DNA from: G963665925 sp963676345 | GTDB lineage: Bacteria > Bacillota > Clostridia > Peptostreptococcales > Acidaminobacteraceae | NCBI GenBank assembly: GCA_963676345.2 | Contig: CAXXTS010000006.1 | Coordinates: forward strand, 434,001 to 498,000 | Reading direction: 5' to 3' | DNA length: 64,000 nucleotides | Shown: positions 54,271-62,350 of the stretch, piece by piece | Position numbering within the stretch: the stretch's first letter is position 1 | Layout: the number at the start of each line of letters is the position of its first letter | Translations under genes and position numbers: made by a program | Notes under the pieces: generated by a model | Database searches by the model: none | Seen by the model: only the letters and a program-made list of their open reading frames with translations | Told to the model about the DNA's origin: nothing

Positions 54271-54305
54271 AAGAACACCAAACATATTATGCTTGGTGTT
54301 CTTTT
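54271..54305 (+). terminator. Terminator of rex
   Basis: Perfect 11-bp stem AAGAACACCAA/TTGGTGTTCTT (54271-54281 with 54293-54303), followed by TT. Confidence 0.9.
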
Positions 54306-54308
54306 ACG

Positions 54309-54441
54309 GAAAAGACAAAGCAATGCACGTTAAAATGCAGAAACCTTCAGTTGTGCACGCACAAAACTGAAGGTTTCTGTATTTTAACATATATGGCGCG
54401 ACTAGCGACATGGGCAACTGTAAGTTGCCCTGTGCATTGCT
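54309..54441. repeat. Structured repeat element with CTAGCGAC core, full copy with closing stem
   Basis: After an AAAGACAAAG lead, an outer stem AGCAATGCAC/GTGCATTGCT (54319-54328 with 54432-54441) encloses a ~24-bp interrupted hairpin (54329-54388), the CTAGCGAC core (54402-54409) and a 7-bp hairpin GGGCAAC/GTTGCCC (54412-54430). The apical part of the long hairpin matches that of the 50.7-kb copy while its stem sequence differs. Function unknown; no protein partner is apparent. Confidence 0.7.
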
Positions 54442-54762
54442 ATGGTGGTAATAAATCCGGCTAGCGACCAGGGCAACCGAAGGTTGCACGGTGCTGTGTG
54501 AGGAGACTGAAGATTGTGCACGCACAAAACTGAAGGTTTCTGTATTTTAACATATATGGCGCGACTAGCGACATGGGCAACTGTAAGTTGCCCTGTGCAT
54601 TGCTATGGTAGTAATAAATCCGGCTAGCGACCAGGGCAACCGAAGGTTGCACGGTGCTGTGTGAGGAGACTGAAGATTGTGCACGCACAAAACTGAAGGT
54701 TTCTGTGTTTTAACATATATGGCGCGACTAGCGACGTGGGCAACTGTAAGTTGCCCTGTGCT
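54351..54762. repeat. 163-bp tandem repeat, about 2.5 copies
   Basis: Copies start at 54351, 54514 and 54677; the third is cut short at about 54762. The first two differ at only a base or two. Each unit has the hairpin loop segment, a CTAGCGACAT hairpin, and a second variant CTAGCGACCA with hairpin GCAACC/GGTTGC (54461-54487 in copy 1). Five CTAGCGAC cores fall in the array (54402, 54461, 54565, 54624, 54728). Near identity implies recent amplification. Confidence 0.92.
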
Positions 54763-55105
54763 GTATGTGACCAGAAGGGGGCGTGTGCTTATATCAGCCA
54801 TAGGCCCTCGTCTTGCATTAAAATACCAGCCTAACTGATAAAATGAACAAGGGAAAATGACTCTGTGCCATTTAAACCCGAATGTTATTCATGCAATCAG
54901 CAAGGAGTGAAACCCTAAAAAGAGTCTATACCATAAGAGGAATAGAGTGTTCAAAATCAGGAAATCGTTATCCCAAATACCTGATTTAGGAAGGTTTTCA
55001 GCCCATTCTTGATGCGCTGGAGTATGGCAGGTGTTTAGCATTTAACAAAATGGCGCTTAATATGAACTTTTTTTAATATTTTTGCCGAGAATATTCATAA
55101 AAGTG
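54763..55105. other. Gene-free stretch between the repeat array and the glycine-riboswitch promoter
   Basis: About 340 bp without a gene. One 8-bp inverted repeat (AAATCAGG near 54956 with CCTGATTT near 54980) is visible, nothing else. Confidence 0.4.
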
Positions 55106-55134
55106 TTGTAAGAAAGTCAAAAGATTGCTATACT
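55106..55134 (+). promoter_or_regulatory. Promoter of the glycine-riboswitch operon
   Basis: TTGTAA (55106-55111), 17-bp spacer, TATACT (55129-55134), about 120 bp before the aptamer core. Confidence 0.65.
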
Positions 55135-55254
55135 CTATATAATTTCAAAAGACCCGATGCATTTATGAAACTGACCGGTGTGGAAGTTTATAAATTAATC
55201 AGGGTTAAGGATCCGGATGAAGGTCTCGGAAGAACTTAAGTTCGACCGTTTCTG

Positions 55255-55345
55255 GACGGGCCTCTGGAGAGACTCAAATGAGCACCGAAGGGGAAAATCT
55301 AGGCGAATGCACTAGACCAAACTCTCAGGTAAAAGGACAGGGGAC
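55255..55345 (+). promoter_or_regulatory. Glycine riboswitch (single recognisable aptamer)
   Basis: The conserved aptamer core is clear: CTGGAGAG, AGCACCGAAGGGG, a variable hairpin (TCTAGGCGAATGCACTAGA), then AAACTCTCAGG and AAAAGGACAG. Glycine riboswitches often have two aptamers; upstream sequence (55150-55255) is structured but lacks a second consensus core, so this is probably a singlet with a ghost aptamer. A terminator lies 45 nt after. 55262-55270 can instead pair perfectly (9 bp) with 55386-55394, part of the terminator arm. Confidence 0.92.
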
Positions 55346-55386
55346 AAGTAGACACTTTTTAGTGGCTTCATTGTCTTGTTACAAAT

Positions 55387-55417
55387 CTCCAGAGACCTTT
55401 GCAGGGTCTCTTTTTAT
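55387..55417 (+). terminator. Riboswitch-controlled terminator
   Basis: AGAGACC/GGTCTCT (55391-55397 with 55405-55411) followed by TTTTATT. Its left arm overlaps a 9-nt sequence complementary to the aptamer's 5' strand, making a plausible antiterminator. Confidence 0.85.
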
Positions 55418-55489
55418 TATTGCCATTGACGGATGACTTCAAGGACAATAATACATCTATATAAAGCATTTGGCATGAGGGAGGTAATT

Positions 55490-55759
55490 ATGAAGGCTAT
55501 TGTAACGGTTATCGGTGGTGACCAGGTGGGCATTATTGCTGCTATTAGTAATGTTCTTGCAAATAACAAAGTAAATATTGAAGATGTGAATCAGACCATT
55601 ATGGGAAAGAACTTCACAATGATGATGCTGGTTGATTTAGCGAAGACAGAGAAATCATTTGATGGTGTTCGTGAAGCCCTCCTAAAGCTTGGGGAAGAAC
55701 TGGGACTAAGTATTCGTATCCAGCGCGAAGAAATTTTTATGAGTATGCACCAGCTATAG
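55490..55759 (+). CDS. ACT-domain protein, UPF0237 family
   Basis: A stand-alone ACT domain of 89 residues (AIVTVIGGDQVGIIAAISNVLANNKVNIEDVNQ). ACT domains bind small ligands, usually amino acids. It is nearly always found beside the UPF0210 gene, as here (9 bp apart). ATG 55490 follows GAGGGAGGTAATT; upstream in-frame codons lie in the leader. The glycine riboswitch hints that it senses glycine or a related amino acid; this is inference. Confidence 0.93.
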   Translation: MKAIVTVIGGDQVGIIAAISNVLANNKVNIEDVNQTIMGKNFTMMMLVDLAKTEKSFDGVREALLKLGEELGLSIRIQREEIFMSMHQL

Positions 55760-55768
55760 GAGGAAATC

Positions 55769-57124
55769 ATGCAAAAACAACAAATACTTGAGACAATACG
55801 AATGGTTGAAGAACAGAAGCTTGATATCAGAACTGTTACCATGGGTATCAACCTACTGGACTGTTCAGACAGTGACGATGAAAAGGCTCGTGAACGTGCA
55901 TATCATAAAATTATCACAAAAGCAGGCAAGCTGGTTGAAACAGCAGAGGGCATTGCGCGCGAGTATGGTATTCCGATCATCAATAAGCGTATTTCAGTAA
56001 CGCCAATTGCCCTTGTGGCACAAGCGTCACAAGACCCCGACTTTGTAAAGTGGGCAGAAATGCTTGATAAGGCAGCTCAAACAGTAGGTGTCAATTTCAT
56101 TGGTGGTTTTTCAGCCCTGGTACAAAAGGGTATGACACCAGCAGATAGAAAGCTTATTGAAAGTTTGCCAGTCGCACTCGCAACAACTGAGCGTGTATGT
56201 TCTTCTGTGAATGTAGGCGATACACGTTCAGGCATCAATATGAATGCGGTAGGTTTACTTGGAGAGACCATTCTTAAAATTGCCGAAAATACCAAGGAGC
56301 AGGATTCGCTTGGTTGTGCAAAATTCGTTGCATTTTGCAATGCGGTTGAGGACAATCCCTTTATGGCAGGTGCCTTCCACGGTCCAGGTGAGGCAGATGT
56401 GATTATCAATGTTGGGGTCAGCGGTCCTGGGGTTGTGAAATCTGCTCTAGAGCAGGTAAAAGGTGCATCCTTTGAAGCGGTTTGTGAAACCATTAAGAAA
56501 ACAGCCTTTAAAATTACCCGTGCAGGAGAACTTATCGGTAAAACAGCTGCTGAGCGTCTTGGCGTTGATTTCGGGGTGCTGGATTTGTCACTGGCGCCAA
56601 CACCTGAAGTCGGGGACAGTGTTGCCCGTATTTTAGAAGAAATTGGTGTGGACATAGCTGGCGGACACGGAACAACTGCAGCGCTTGCGCTTCTTAATGA
56701 TTCTGTAAAAAAAGGTGGTATTATGGCGTCTTCTCACGTAGGGGGCCTCAGTGGTGCCTTTATTCCGGTTAGTGAAGATGAAGGTATGATTGCAGCAGCG
56801 CGTTCAGGTGATTTGACGCTGGATAAACTTGAAGCCATGACTTGTGTTTGCAGTGTAGGACTTGATATGATTGCAATTCCGGGGGACACGCCAGCTACAA
56901 CGATTTCAGCAATGATTGCAGATGAAGCTGCAATTGGCATGATCAACCACAAGACGACAGCGGTTCGTATCATCCCAGTGATTGGTAAGGGTGTTGGAGA
57001 AGAAGCGCATTTTGGTGGTCTTCTTGGCTACGCACCAATTATGCCGACGCATGGTTGCTCGAGCTCAAGACTTATTGAACGTGGCGGAAGAATTCCAGCC
57101 CCTGTGCATAGCTTTAAGAATTAG
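55769..57124 (+). CDS. UPF0210 / DUF711 family protein
   Basis: A 451-residue protein of the conserved but uncharacterised UPF0210 (DUF711, also called PFL family) group. It has the typical VTMGINLLDCSD start, SSVNVGDTRSGINMNAVGL, NPFMAGAFHGPGEAD, and GHGTTAALALLND with a closing PTHGCSSSRLIERGGRIPAP. Reaction unknown. It shares a transcript with the ACT protein under a glycine riboswitch, which suggests a role in amino-acid or one-carbon metabolism. AGGAGG precedes the ATG. Confidence 0.95.
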   Translation: MQKQQILETIRMVEEQKLDIRTVTMGINLLDCSDSDDEKARERAYHKIITKAGKLVETAEGIAREYGIPIINKRISVTPIALVAQASQDPDFVKWAEMLDKAAQTVGVNFIGGFSALVQKGMTPADRKLIESLPVALATTERVCSSVNVGDTRSGINMNAVGLLGETILKIAENTKEQDSLGCAKFVAFCNAVEDNPFMAGAFHGPGEADVIINVGVSGPGVVKSALEQVKGASFEAVCETIKKTAFKITRAGELIGKTAAERLGVDFGVLDLSLAPTPEVGDSVARILEEIGVDIAGGHGTTAALALLNDSVKKGGIMASSHVGGLSGAFIPVSEDEGMIAAARSGDLTLDKLEAMTCVCSVGLDMIAIPGDTPATTISAMIADEAAIGMINHKTTAVRIIPVIGKGVGEEAHFGGLLGYAPIMPTHGCSSSRLIERGGRIPAPVHSFKN

Positions 57125-57259
57125 GAACCAATCAAGATCGTAAAGAACAGATGAAGCACGATGAAGCAATTGGTAAAAAGTTAAAATACTATCTTCGTGA
57201 AATCATAAGGCATGTAAACGCCAGTGGTGTACATGATAGATGAATAGGATATATAAAGA

Positions 57260-57335
57260 AAAGAACTGGTCAACTGTAGGTTGTGAAGTATCATAAGATA
57301 CACACAGCACAGTAGGCCAGTTCTTTATTTTATAG
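57260..57335. terminator. Elaborate bidirectional terminator between UPF0210 and malic enzyme genes
   Basis: AAAGAACTGG (57260-57269) pairs with CCAGTTCTTT (57317-57326). Inside are CAAC/GTTG (57271-57283) and TGTG-AA-GTATC/GATAC-A-CACA. A T-rich tail follows. The nested inner hairpins are unusual for a terminator. Confidence 0.75.
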
Positions 57336-57397
57336 GTTATTTTAGGTTAAAGATTATTTGATTTTAATTCCTCTCATCTCAAAACAGAGGCAAGCAC

Positions 57398-58570
57398 TTA
57401 TTTTCTAATGACACCTGTTTCTCTTGCAGCTTGTGCAACCGCTTTTGAAACCTGCTCTACAATGCGCGGGTCAAATGGATCTGGAATAATATAGTCTTCA
57501 TTGAGTTCATCTTGTGTGATGATGTCTGCAATGGCATAAACTGAGGCTTTCTTCATCTCAGCATTGATTTTGGTAGCGCCAGCATCGAGCGCACCTCTGA
57601 AAATACCTGGGAATGCAATGACGTTGTTAATTTGGTTGGGGAAGTCTGAACGGCCTGTACCCATAACGCGTACACCAGAAGCCTTTGCAATTTCAGGCAT
57701 AATTTCTGGGGTAGGGTTTGCCATGGCAAAGGCAAGGGCGTCCTTGTTCATTTTTTCGATCATGTCAGCTGTTACACAATTGGCGACTGAGACACCTACA
57801 AAAATGTCTGCACCATCGAGCGCATCAGATAAAGAGCCTTTTTTGCCGGTTTTATTAGTCAGCTCAGCCAGTTCACGTTTATGCGCATCTAAGTTCGCTT
57901 TTTCAAGATCAAGAATGCCGTTCTCATCACAAATAATCAAATCACCAATGCCCAGTTCAAGAAGCATCTTAGCAATGGCAGTTCCTGCAGCACCAGGGCC
58001 ATTGAGAACGGCTCTTACATTCTCAATCGATTTTCCGACGAAACGAAGTCCATTGATAACGCCAGCAGATACAACGATGGCAGTGCCATGCTGGTCATCA
58101 TGAAAAACGGGAATGTCCATTTCTTCTACTAAACGCTTTTCAATTTCAAAACAGCGCGGAGAGCTGATGTCTTCAAGGTTAATGCCACCAAAGCTAGGTT
58201 TTAGGGCTTTGACAATTTGAATGATTTCTTCTGTGTCCTGCGTATCCAGACAAATTGGAAAGGCATCTATGTCAGCGAAGTTCTTAAATAGTACAGCTTT
58301 TCCCTCCATGACAGGCATTGAAGCTTCTGGTCCAATATTTCCAAGGCCCAGCACAGCAGAACCATCAGAAACAACGGCAACTAAGTTGCCCTTTGAGCAG
58401 TAATCGTATACAGCGGATTTGTCTTCAGAAATCACTCTGCAGGGTTCAGCAACCCCTGGCGTATAAGCAATACTGAGCTGGTCTTTATCTTTAACTTGCA
58501 TTTTACTGGTGACACTGATTTTCCCCTTATGTGCCTTGTGAGCTTCAAGCGATTTTTTATAAACGGTCAT
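57398..58570 (-). CDS. NAD-type malic enzyme (oxaloacetate-decarboxylating malate dehydrogenase)
   Basis: Oxidatively decarboxylates malate to pyruvate, with Mg or Mn. 390 residues, the short bacterial form. Seen: SIAYTPGVAEPCR (catalytic Tyr region), VVSDGSAVLGLGNIGPEA, MEGKAVLFKNFADIDAFP (catalytic Lys), DDQHGTA (metal/substrate), and an NAD fold around NGPGAAGTAIA. AGAGGAGG precedes ATG 58570. A LysR gene is divergent across a 268-bp operator region, so the pair likely form a malate-responsive switch. Confidence 0.95.
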   Translation of the reverse strand: MTVYKKSLEAHKAHKGKISVTSKMQVKDKDQLSIAYTPGVAEPCRVISEDKSAVYDYCSKGNLVAVVSDGSAVLGLGNIGPEASMPVMEGKAVLFKNFADIDAFPICLDTQDTEEIIQIVKALKPSFGGINLEDISSPRCFEIEKRLVEEMDIPVFHDDQHGTAIVVSAGVINGLRFVGKSIENVRAVLNGPGAAGTAIAKMLLELGIGDLIICDENGILDLEKANLDAHKRELAELTNKTGKKGSLSDALDGADIFVGVSVANCVTADMIEKMNKDALAFAMANPTPEIMPEIAKASGVRVMGTGRSDFPNQINNVIAFPGIFRGALDAGATKINAEMKKASVYAIADIITQDELNEDYIIPDPFDPRIVEQVSKAVAQAARETGVIRK

Positions 58571-58735
58571 GACAGCCTCCTCTTAGGTTCGGTTCAAAGT
58601 TTAAATAATTCACGATTATGTTTTGGTGAATACTAAATCCATCTAGGGCGTGTTCACTCCCTAGTACGTGAATCAAAGCCTAATTCTGTGAATTAAAGGC
58701 TTATAATGTATGGTTTAAAAATACCACTTCAAAGC

Positions 58736-58796
58736 ATAGTTTTAAAATATAAATAAACTATATTATAATAGGAATAAACTATGATATATAAACTAT
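58736..58796. promoter_or_regulatory. Probable LysR operator region
   Basis: ATAAACTAT occurs three times (58753-58761, 58774-58782, 58788-58796), and ATAGTTT (58736-58742) forms an interrupted dyad with the first copy. This fits LysR-type binding between the divergent malic-enzyme and LysR genes. Confidence 0.55.
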
Positions 58797-58838
58797 GAAC
58801 TGTGAATTATAAGCGATTAGTGAACAAGGGGGATCACA

Positions 58839-59723
58839 GTGGATATTAAAAAACTAGAATATTTCATTGCAGTTTGTGAACACATGAACATTACAAGGGC
58901 TGCCAGAGCACTCCATATTGCTCAGCCGTCCTTATCTAATAGCATCAGGCAGCTTGAAGGGGAGCTCGGGTATGACCTGTTTGATAGGACAAGGCGCCAA
59001 CTTCGTTTAACTGAAAAAGGAGACCTGGTCTATTTGCGCGCTAAGGAAATGGTAGTGCAATTCGAGAATATGAAAAAGGAGTTTACAGACTTGAGTACAT
59101 CACAGTTCGGATCTATTCGGCTTGGGGTACCTCCCATGATTGGAACCCTCCTCTTTCCCAGCATTCTCACAAAATATAAACAGCAGTATCCCAAAACGCA
59201 GTTGCTGATCAGCGAAGAAGGTTCGCTCGAAGTAAAACGAAAAATTGTGGATGGAGAGGTGGACCTAGGAATAATAATCCTCTCAGAAGAAGATAAACGC
59301 CTTCAGACGCATGAAATCCTAAAAACTGAGATTATTGCCTGTATGAGTGAAAAACACGCGCTAAGAGCTTGTGAGGTGATTACACCCAAGGAGATAGAAA
59401 AAGAGCGGGTCATTATGCTCAAAAAAGGGTTCTATCATAGAGAAGTGCTCCAAACATATTTTAAAGAGAGTAGCATAACACCTGAGGTGGCCGTATCGAC
59501 AAATCAGTTAAAAACATTGGAGAGTCTAGTTATTCAAGGTGTGGGCATATCCTTTCTATTTAAAGAACTTGCACTTCGTAGTGAAGGCATGGTCTATAAG
59601 CCGCTCAGCAAGAAAATGCCCATTAGAATCTGCCTCGCATGGCGATCAGACCACTATCTAAGTCATGCATCTCGAACCATGATAGATTTTCTTGAAAAGT
59701 CGAGTGGGTTCAATGAAGCTTAG
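58839..59723 (+). CDS. LysR-family transcriptional regulator
   Basis: A 294-residue LysR regulator: N-terminal winged helix-turn-helix (MDIKKLEYFIAVCEHMNITRAARALHIAQPS begins the protein; core AARALHIAQPSLSNSIRQLE), then a periplasmic-binding-protein-like effector domain from about residue 90 (IRLGVPPMIGTLLFP). Divergent from the malic enzyme, which it probably controls, with a dicarboxylate as likely effector. GTG 58839 follows AAGGGGGAT. Confidence 0.93.
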   Translation: MDIKKLEYFIAVCEHMNITRAARALHIAQPSLSNSIRQLEGELGYDLFDRTRRQLRLTEKGDLVYLRAKEMVVQFENMKKEFTDLSTSQFGSIRLGVPPMIGTLLFPSILTKYKQQYPKTQLLISEEGSLEVKRKIVDGEVDLGIIILSEEDKRLQTHEILKTEIIACMSEKHALRACEVITPKEIEKERVIMLKKGFYHREVLQTYFKESSITPEVAVSTNQLKTLESLVIQGVGISFLFKELALRSEGMVYKPLSKKMPIRICLAWRSDHYLSHASRTMIDFLEKSSGFNEA

Positions 59724-59860
59724 GGTCGGTAACGGGACACAGCAGTGGGACAATCCCGAAAAAATGAAAAATTGAAGCAAAATGCAAATTTGAAAAATAC
59801 CAGAGATATGAATAAGGGAATACAAAGAAAACAAATATTGAAAATGAAGAAAATAAAAGA

Positions 59861-59888
59861 GACATGCTGAATTTTAAAACAGCATGTC
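59861..59888 (-). terminator. Terminator of the minus-strand gene at 59928-60413
   Basis: Perfect 9-bp stem GACATGCTG/CAGCATGTC with a 10-nt loop; on the minus strand it is followed by TCTTTTATTTT. Confidence 0.8.
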
Positions 59889-59927
59889 CCGAATCATTTC
59901 TTATTTTAAGCTTAGAAGGTATTCAAC

Positions 59928-60413
59928 CTATTTCAAGAACTCGGGTTCTTTATCATAGCAAATACGCTCTACATTTTCTTTAATGGTATCCATGTCTTTT
60001 TCGAAAGTTAGAATCTCATTGAATAGACGCTTGGTCTCATCTTCTGGAAGATTATAGTACAGGAATAAGTCCTCAAACTTATGGAATACCAGATCCAGTT
60101 TCCGTGCAAGTGCAATAAATTGGTCGATGTTATGACTCTTTATGGCATTTTTGAACTGATCCAAATCGATGTTGATGATTTCGATAACATCATCTTCACT
60201 TTCGAATTCTCTTAGTGGCAGTGGATATGGCTTGATTCTCTCCAGAAAGTACCGGTTCTTTTTATTTACATTGTAAACATAGGAAACCTTAAAGCCTGAA
60301 ACATCAAATGAAATGTAACACAATTTACTGTTGATGACTGTAACATCAGCGCCCATTTGCTTGAGTTTCATGGATTGTTGCATAATTTCAGCATTTATAT
60401 ATTTGTTGCGCAT
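59928..60413 (-). CDS. Conserved-looking hypothetical cytosolic protein (161 residues)
   Basis: No membrane segment or signal. An N-terminal alpha/beta half (VTVINSKLCYISFDVSGFKVSYVYNV, probably a small sheet) is followed by an acidic helical half (DLDQFKNAIKSHNIDQFIALARKL). I recognise no family. It starts with an ATG about 8 nt after GGAGGGG on the minus strand and lies 16 bp after the permease gene, so the two are likely co-transcribed. Confidence 0.7.
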   Translation of the reverse strand: MRNKYINAEIMQQSMKLKQMGADVTVINSKLCYISFDVSGFKVSYVYNVNKKNRYFLERIKPYPLPLREFESEDDVIEIINIDLDQFKNAIKSHNIDQFIALARKLDLVFHKFEDLFLYYNLPEDETKRLFNEILTFEKDMDTIKENVERICYDKEPEFLK

Positions 60414-60429
60414 AGAAACCCCTCCATTT

Positions 60430-61701
60430 CTATAGATATCTTATCACAATGTATGCGTAAGATAGAACAACAGAAACAATCATAATAGGAAAACCAACTT
60501 TAAAGTAAGCCATAAATGAAAGCTTCTTGCCATGCTTTTCAACAATGCCGGATGCAATTACGTTTGCAGATGCACCAACGAGTGTACCATTACCACCTAG
60601 ACAAGCGCCCAGTGCTAGAGCCCACCAGAGTACATCTATATTCTGACCGGTTTGCAAACCAAAGTTTTGGAGTAGCGGAATCATGGTTGCAACAAATGGA
60701 ATGTTATCGAGGAATGCAGATGCAATAGATGAACCGAATAATATAACAACAGAAGATGTTGCAACGTCCCCTTTTGTGAGTTCAACCATTTTCTCTGCTA
60801 AAAATTCAATAACGCCGACATCTTCTAGGGCTCCAACCAGAATAAAAAGAGATGCGAAGAAGAATATCGTAGGCCATTCAACATCAAGCAGGACATCTTC
60901 AGGGTCAATGTGGCTAATAAGCAAATATAATGACGCCCCAAAGAGTGCAACTGTAGCAGATTCAAATCCGAGTTTAGCGTGGAGCATAAAGCCCGCAATG
61001 GTAACAAGCATGACAAATCCGCCTTTGATAAGAAGTTTCTTGTCATTGATTGCAACGGATTCATCCATATTCATAACACGCCTTTTTTGTTCATCAGTTG
61101 CATGCATTTTATGTTTGAATACAATTTTTAAAATGAAAATATTGACGAGGAAGATCACCACAACAATAGGTGCAAGATTGACAACGAAGTCCATAAAGCT
61201 CAGACCAACCGCACTACCAATCATGATATTGGGTGGATCACCAATCAGTGTAGCCGTACCGCCTATATTAGACATGAGTGTTTCTGTAATGACAAATGGC
61301 AGTGGATTAATGTCCATTGCTTCGGTGATTACAAGCGTAACGGGTATAATCAGCAGAATTGTCGTTACATTGTCAAGAAGTGCAGATGAAATGGCTGTTA
61401 TGGTTGATAGCATAACGAGAATTTTCCAAGGTTCGCCGTTTGCTGCTTTGGCGGATCGGATAGCAAGGTATTCAAAAACACCTGTGCGTTTCAAAATACT
61501 GACGATAATCATCATACCAATTAATAGACCAATGGTATTGGTGTCAATATGATGGACTGCTTGTTCTTGGCCTTCAACGCTAAAAACAAGCATGAGTACT
61601 GCACCAAAAAGTGCTACAACGGTTCTGTGCAGTGTCTCTGACATGATAATCATGTATGTGATCGTAAAAATAGCAATAGCTATAATCAGATGATTAGACA
61701 T
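60430..61701 (-). CDS. ArsB/NhaD-family ion transporter
   Basis: A 423-residue membrane protein with ~11 helices. The two inverted halves show the family's matching signatures: SSALLDNVTTILLIIPV with GGTATLIGDPPNIMIGSA, and ASAFLDNIPFVATMIPL with GGNGTLVGASANVIAS. Members export arsenite or exchange Na+/H+ or carry organic anions; the substrate is undetermined, and no arsR/arsC is near. ATG 61701 has GGGGGA upstream; TTG 61716 is rejected. Follows a small exported protein gene in the same direction. Confidence 0.92.
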   Translation of the reverse strand: MSNHLIIAIAIFTITYMIIMSETLHRTVVALFGAVLMLVFSVEGQEQAVHHIDTNTIGLLIGMMIIVSILKRTGVFEYLAIRSAKAANGEPWKILVMLSTITAISSALLDNVTTILLIIPVTLVITEAMDINPLPFVITETLMSNIGGTATLIGDPPNIMIGSAVGLSFMDFVVNLAPIVVVIFLVNIFILKIVFKHKMHATDEQKRRVMNMDESVAINDKKLLIKGGFVMLVTIAGFMLHAKLGFESATVALFGASLYLLISHIDPEDVLLDVEWPTIFFFASLFILVGALEDVGVIEFLAEKMVELTKGDVATSSVVILFGSSIASAFLDNIPFVATMIPLLQNFGLQTGQNIDVLWWALALGACLGGNGTLVGASANVIASGIVEKHGKKLSFMAYFKVGFPIMIVSVVLSYAYIVIRYL

Positions 61702-61748
61702 TTTGTGTTCCCCCAATGGTTATCCAGTAAATAGCTCCTAAATATAAC

Positions 61749-62012
61749 TTATTGAATCGAAATTCCCCAAAATTGCCTTCGTCTCGTTTCGAGCTCCTTA
61801 TCAGCTTGATCAAAATCCCCGGTTTTGTCAGCTTCGATGTTGAAAGTGGGAACACCGTAAAAATGAGCCTCTGAGACATAATTGTCAGAGTTTTCCGTTA
61901 TTTTTCCGTCTACTGCGCCATGTGCGTAGCTTTGATCAATATCAACGATACTATTAGCCGCTAAAAGAATTATTAGTGCGATTACACACATCCAGAATGG
62001 TTTGCTAAACAC
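61749..62012 (-). CDS. Small membrane or exported protein, unknown (87 residues)
   Basis: Starts at GTG 62012 with GGGGGAGGTG just upstream. One hydrophobic helix (FWMCVIALIILLAANSIV) near the N-terminus acts as anchor or signal, then ~60 polar residues (HGAVDGKITENSDNY, ETRRRQFWGISIQ). Family not recognised. It sits 47 bp ahead of the permease gene and may be an accessory subunit; this is context only. Confidence 0.6.
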   Translation of the reverse strand: MFSKPFWMCVIALIILLAANSIVDIDQSYAHGAVDGKITENSDNYVSEAHFYGVPTFNIEADKTGDFDQADKELETRRRQFWGISIQ

Positions 62013-62263
62013 GTTTTCACCTCCCCCATTTAAATTTGAAGTAAAACCATTCCCCATTATACGCCTCTATTTTTGAAATGCAATCGAAATACATCATGGA
62101 TAACGTTTTCAGATATTTTGTTTTTAAATATGGGTATTTAATGACTTTATGGAGAATATATATCAACATCCCTTAAAAAGCTGATATATCAAGCGTTTTA
62201 GCATATGTAAAAAATAACCATGTGCTTCAATCGGGTGAGAATTTTCTGAAAAAGATGGGGCAC

Positions 62264-62292
62264 TTTACGGGAAAATATCCCTATGCTATAAT
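62264..62292 (+). promoter_or_regulatory. Promoter of the MarR-type gene
   Basis: TTTACG (62264-62269), 17-bp spacer, consensus TATAAT (62287-62292). Confidence 0.55.
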
Positions 62293-62350
62293 AAACGAAA
62301 TTGATTATCAATTAGTTAGCCTTATAATGTGTTGGAAGGTGGTGAGGATA

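Noticed and set aside
54309..54441. Retron msr-msd or integron attC site
   Set aside because: The outer inverted repeat and long hairpin resemble a retron layout, but no reverse transcriptase or integrase is present and the attC consensus ends are missing.
54503..54530. Hammerhead ribozyme core (CTGAAGA followed by a stem)
   Set aside because: The GAAA segment and cleavage-site context required after stem II are absent.
54351..54762. CRISPR array
   Set aside because: The units are 163 bp and nearly identical throughout, with no short-repeat/unique-spacer pattern and no cas genes.
54304..54801. Three small minus-strand proteins in the tandem repeat
   Set aside because: They are translations of the repeat itself, start at the same repeated ATG, lack ribosome sites, and the region is better explained by hairpins.
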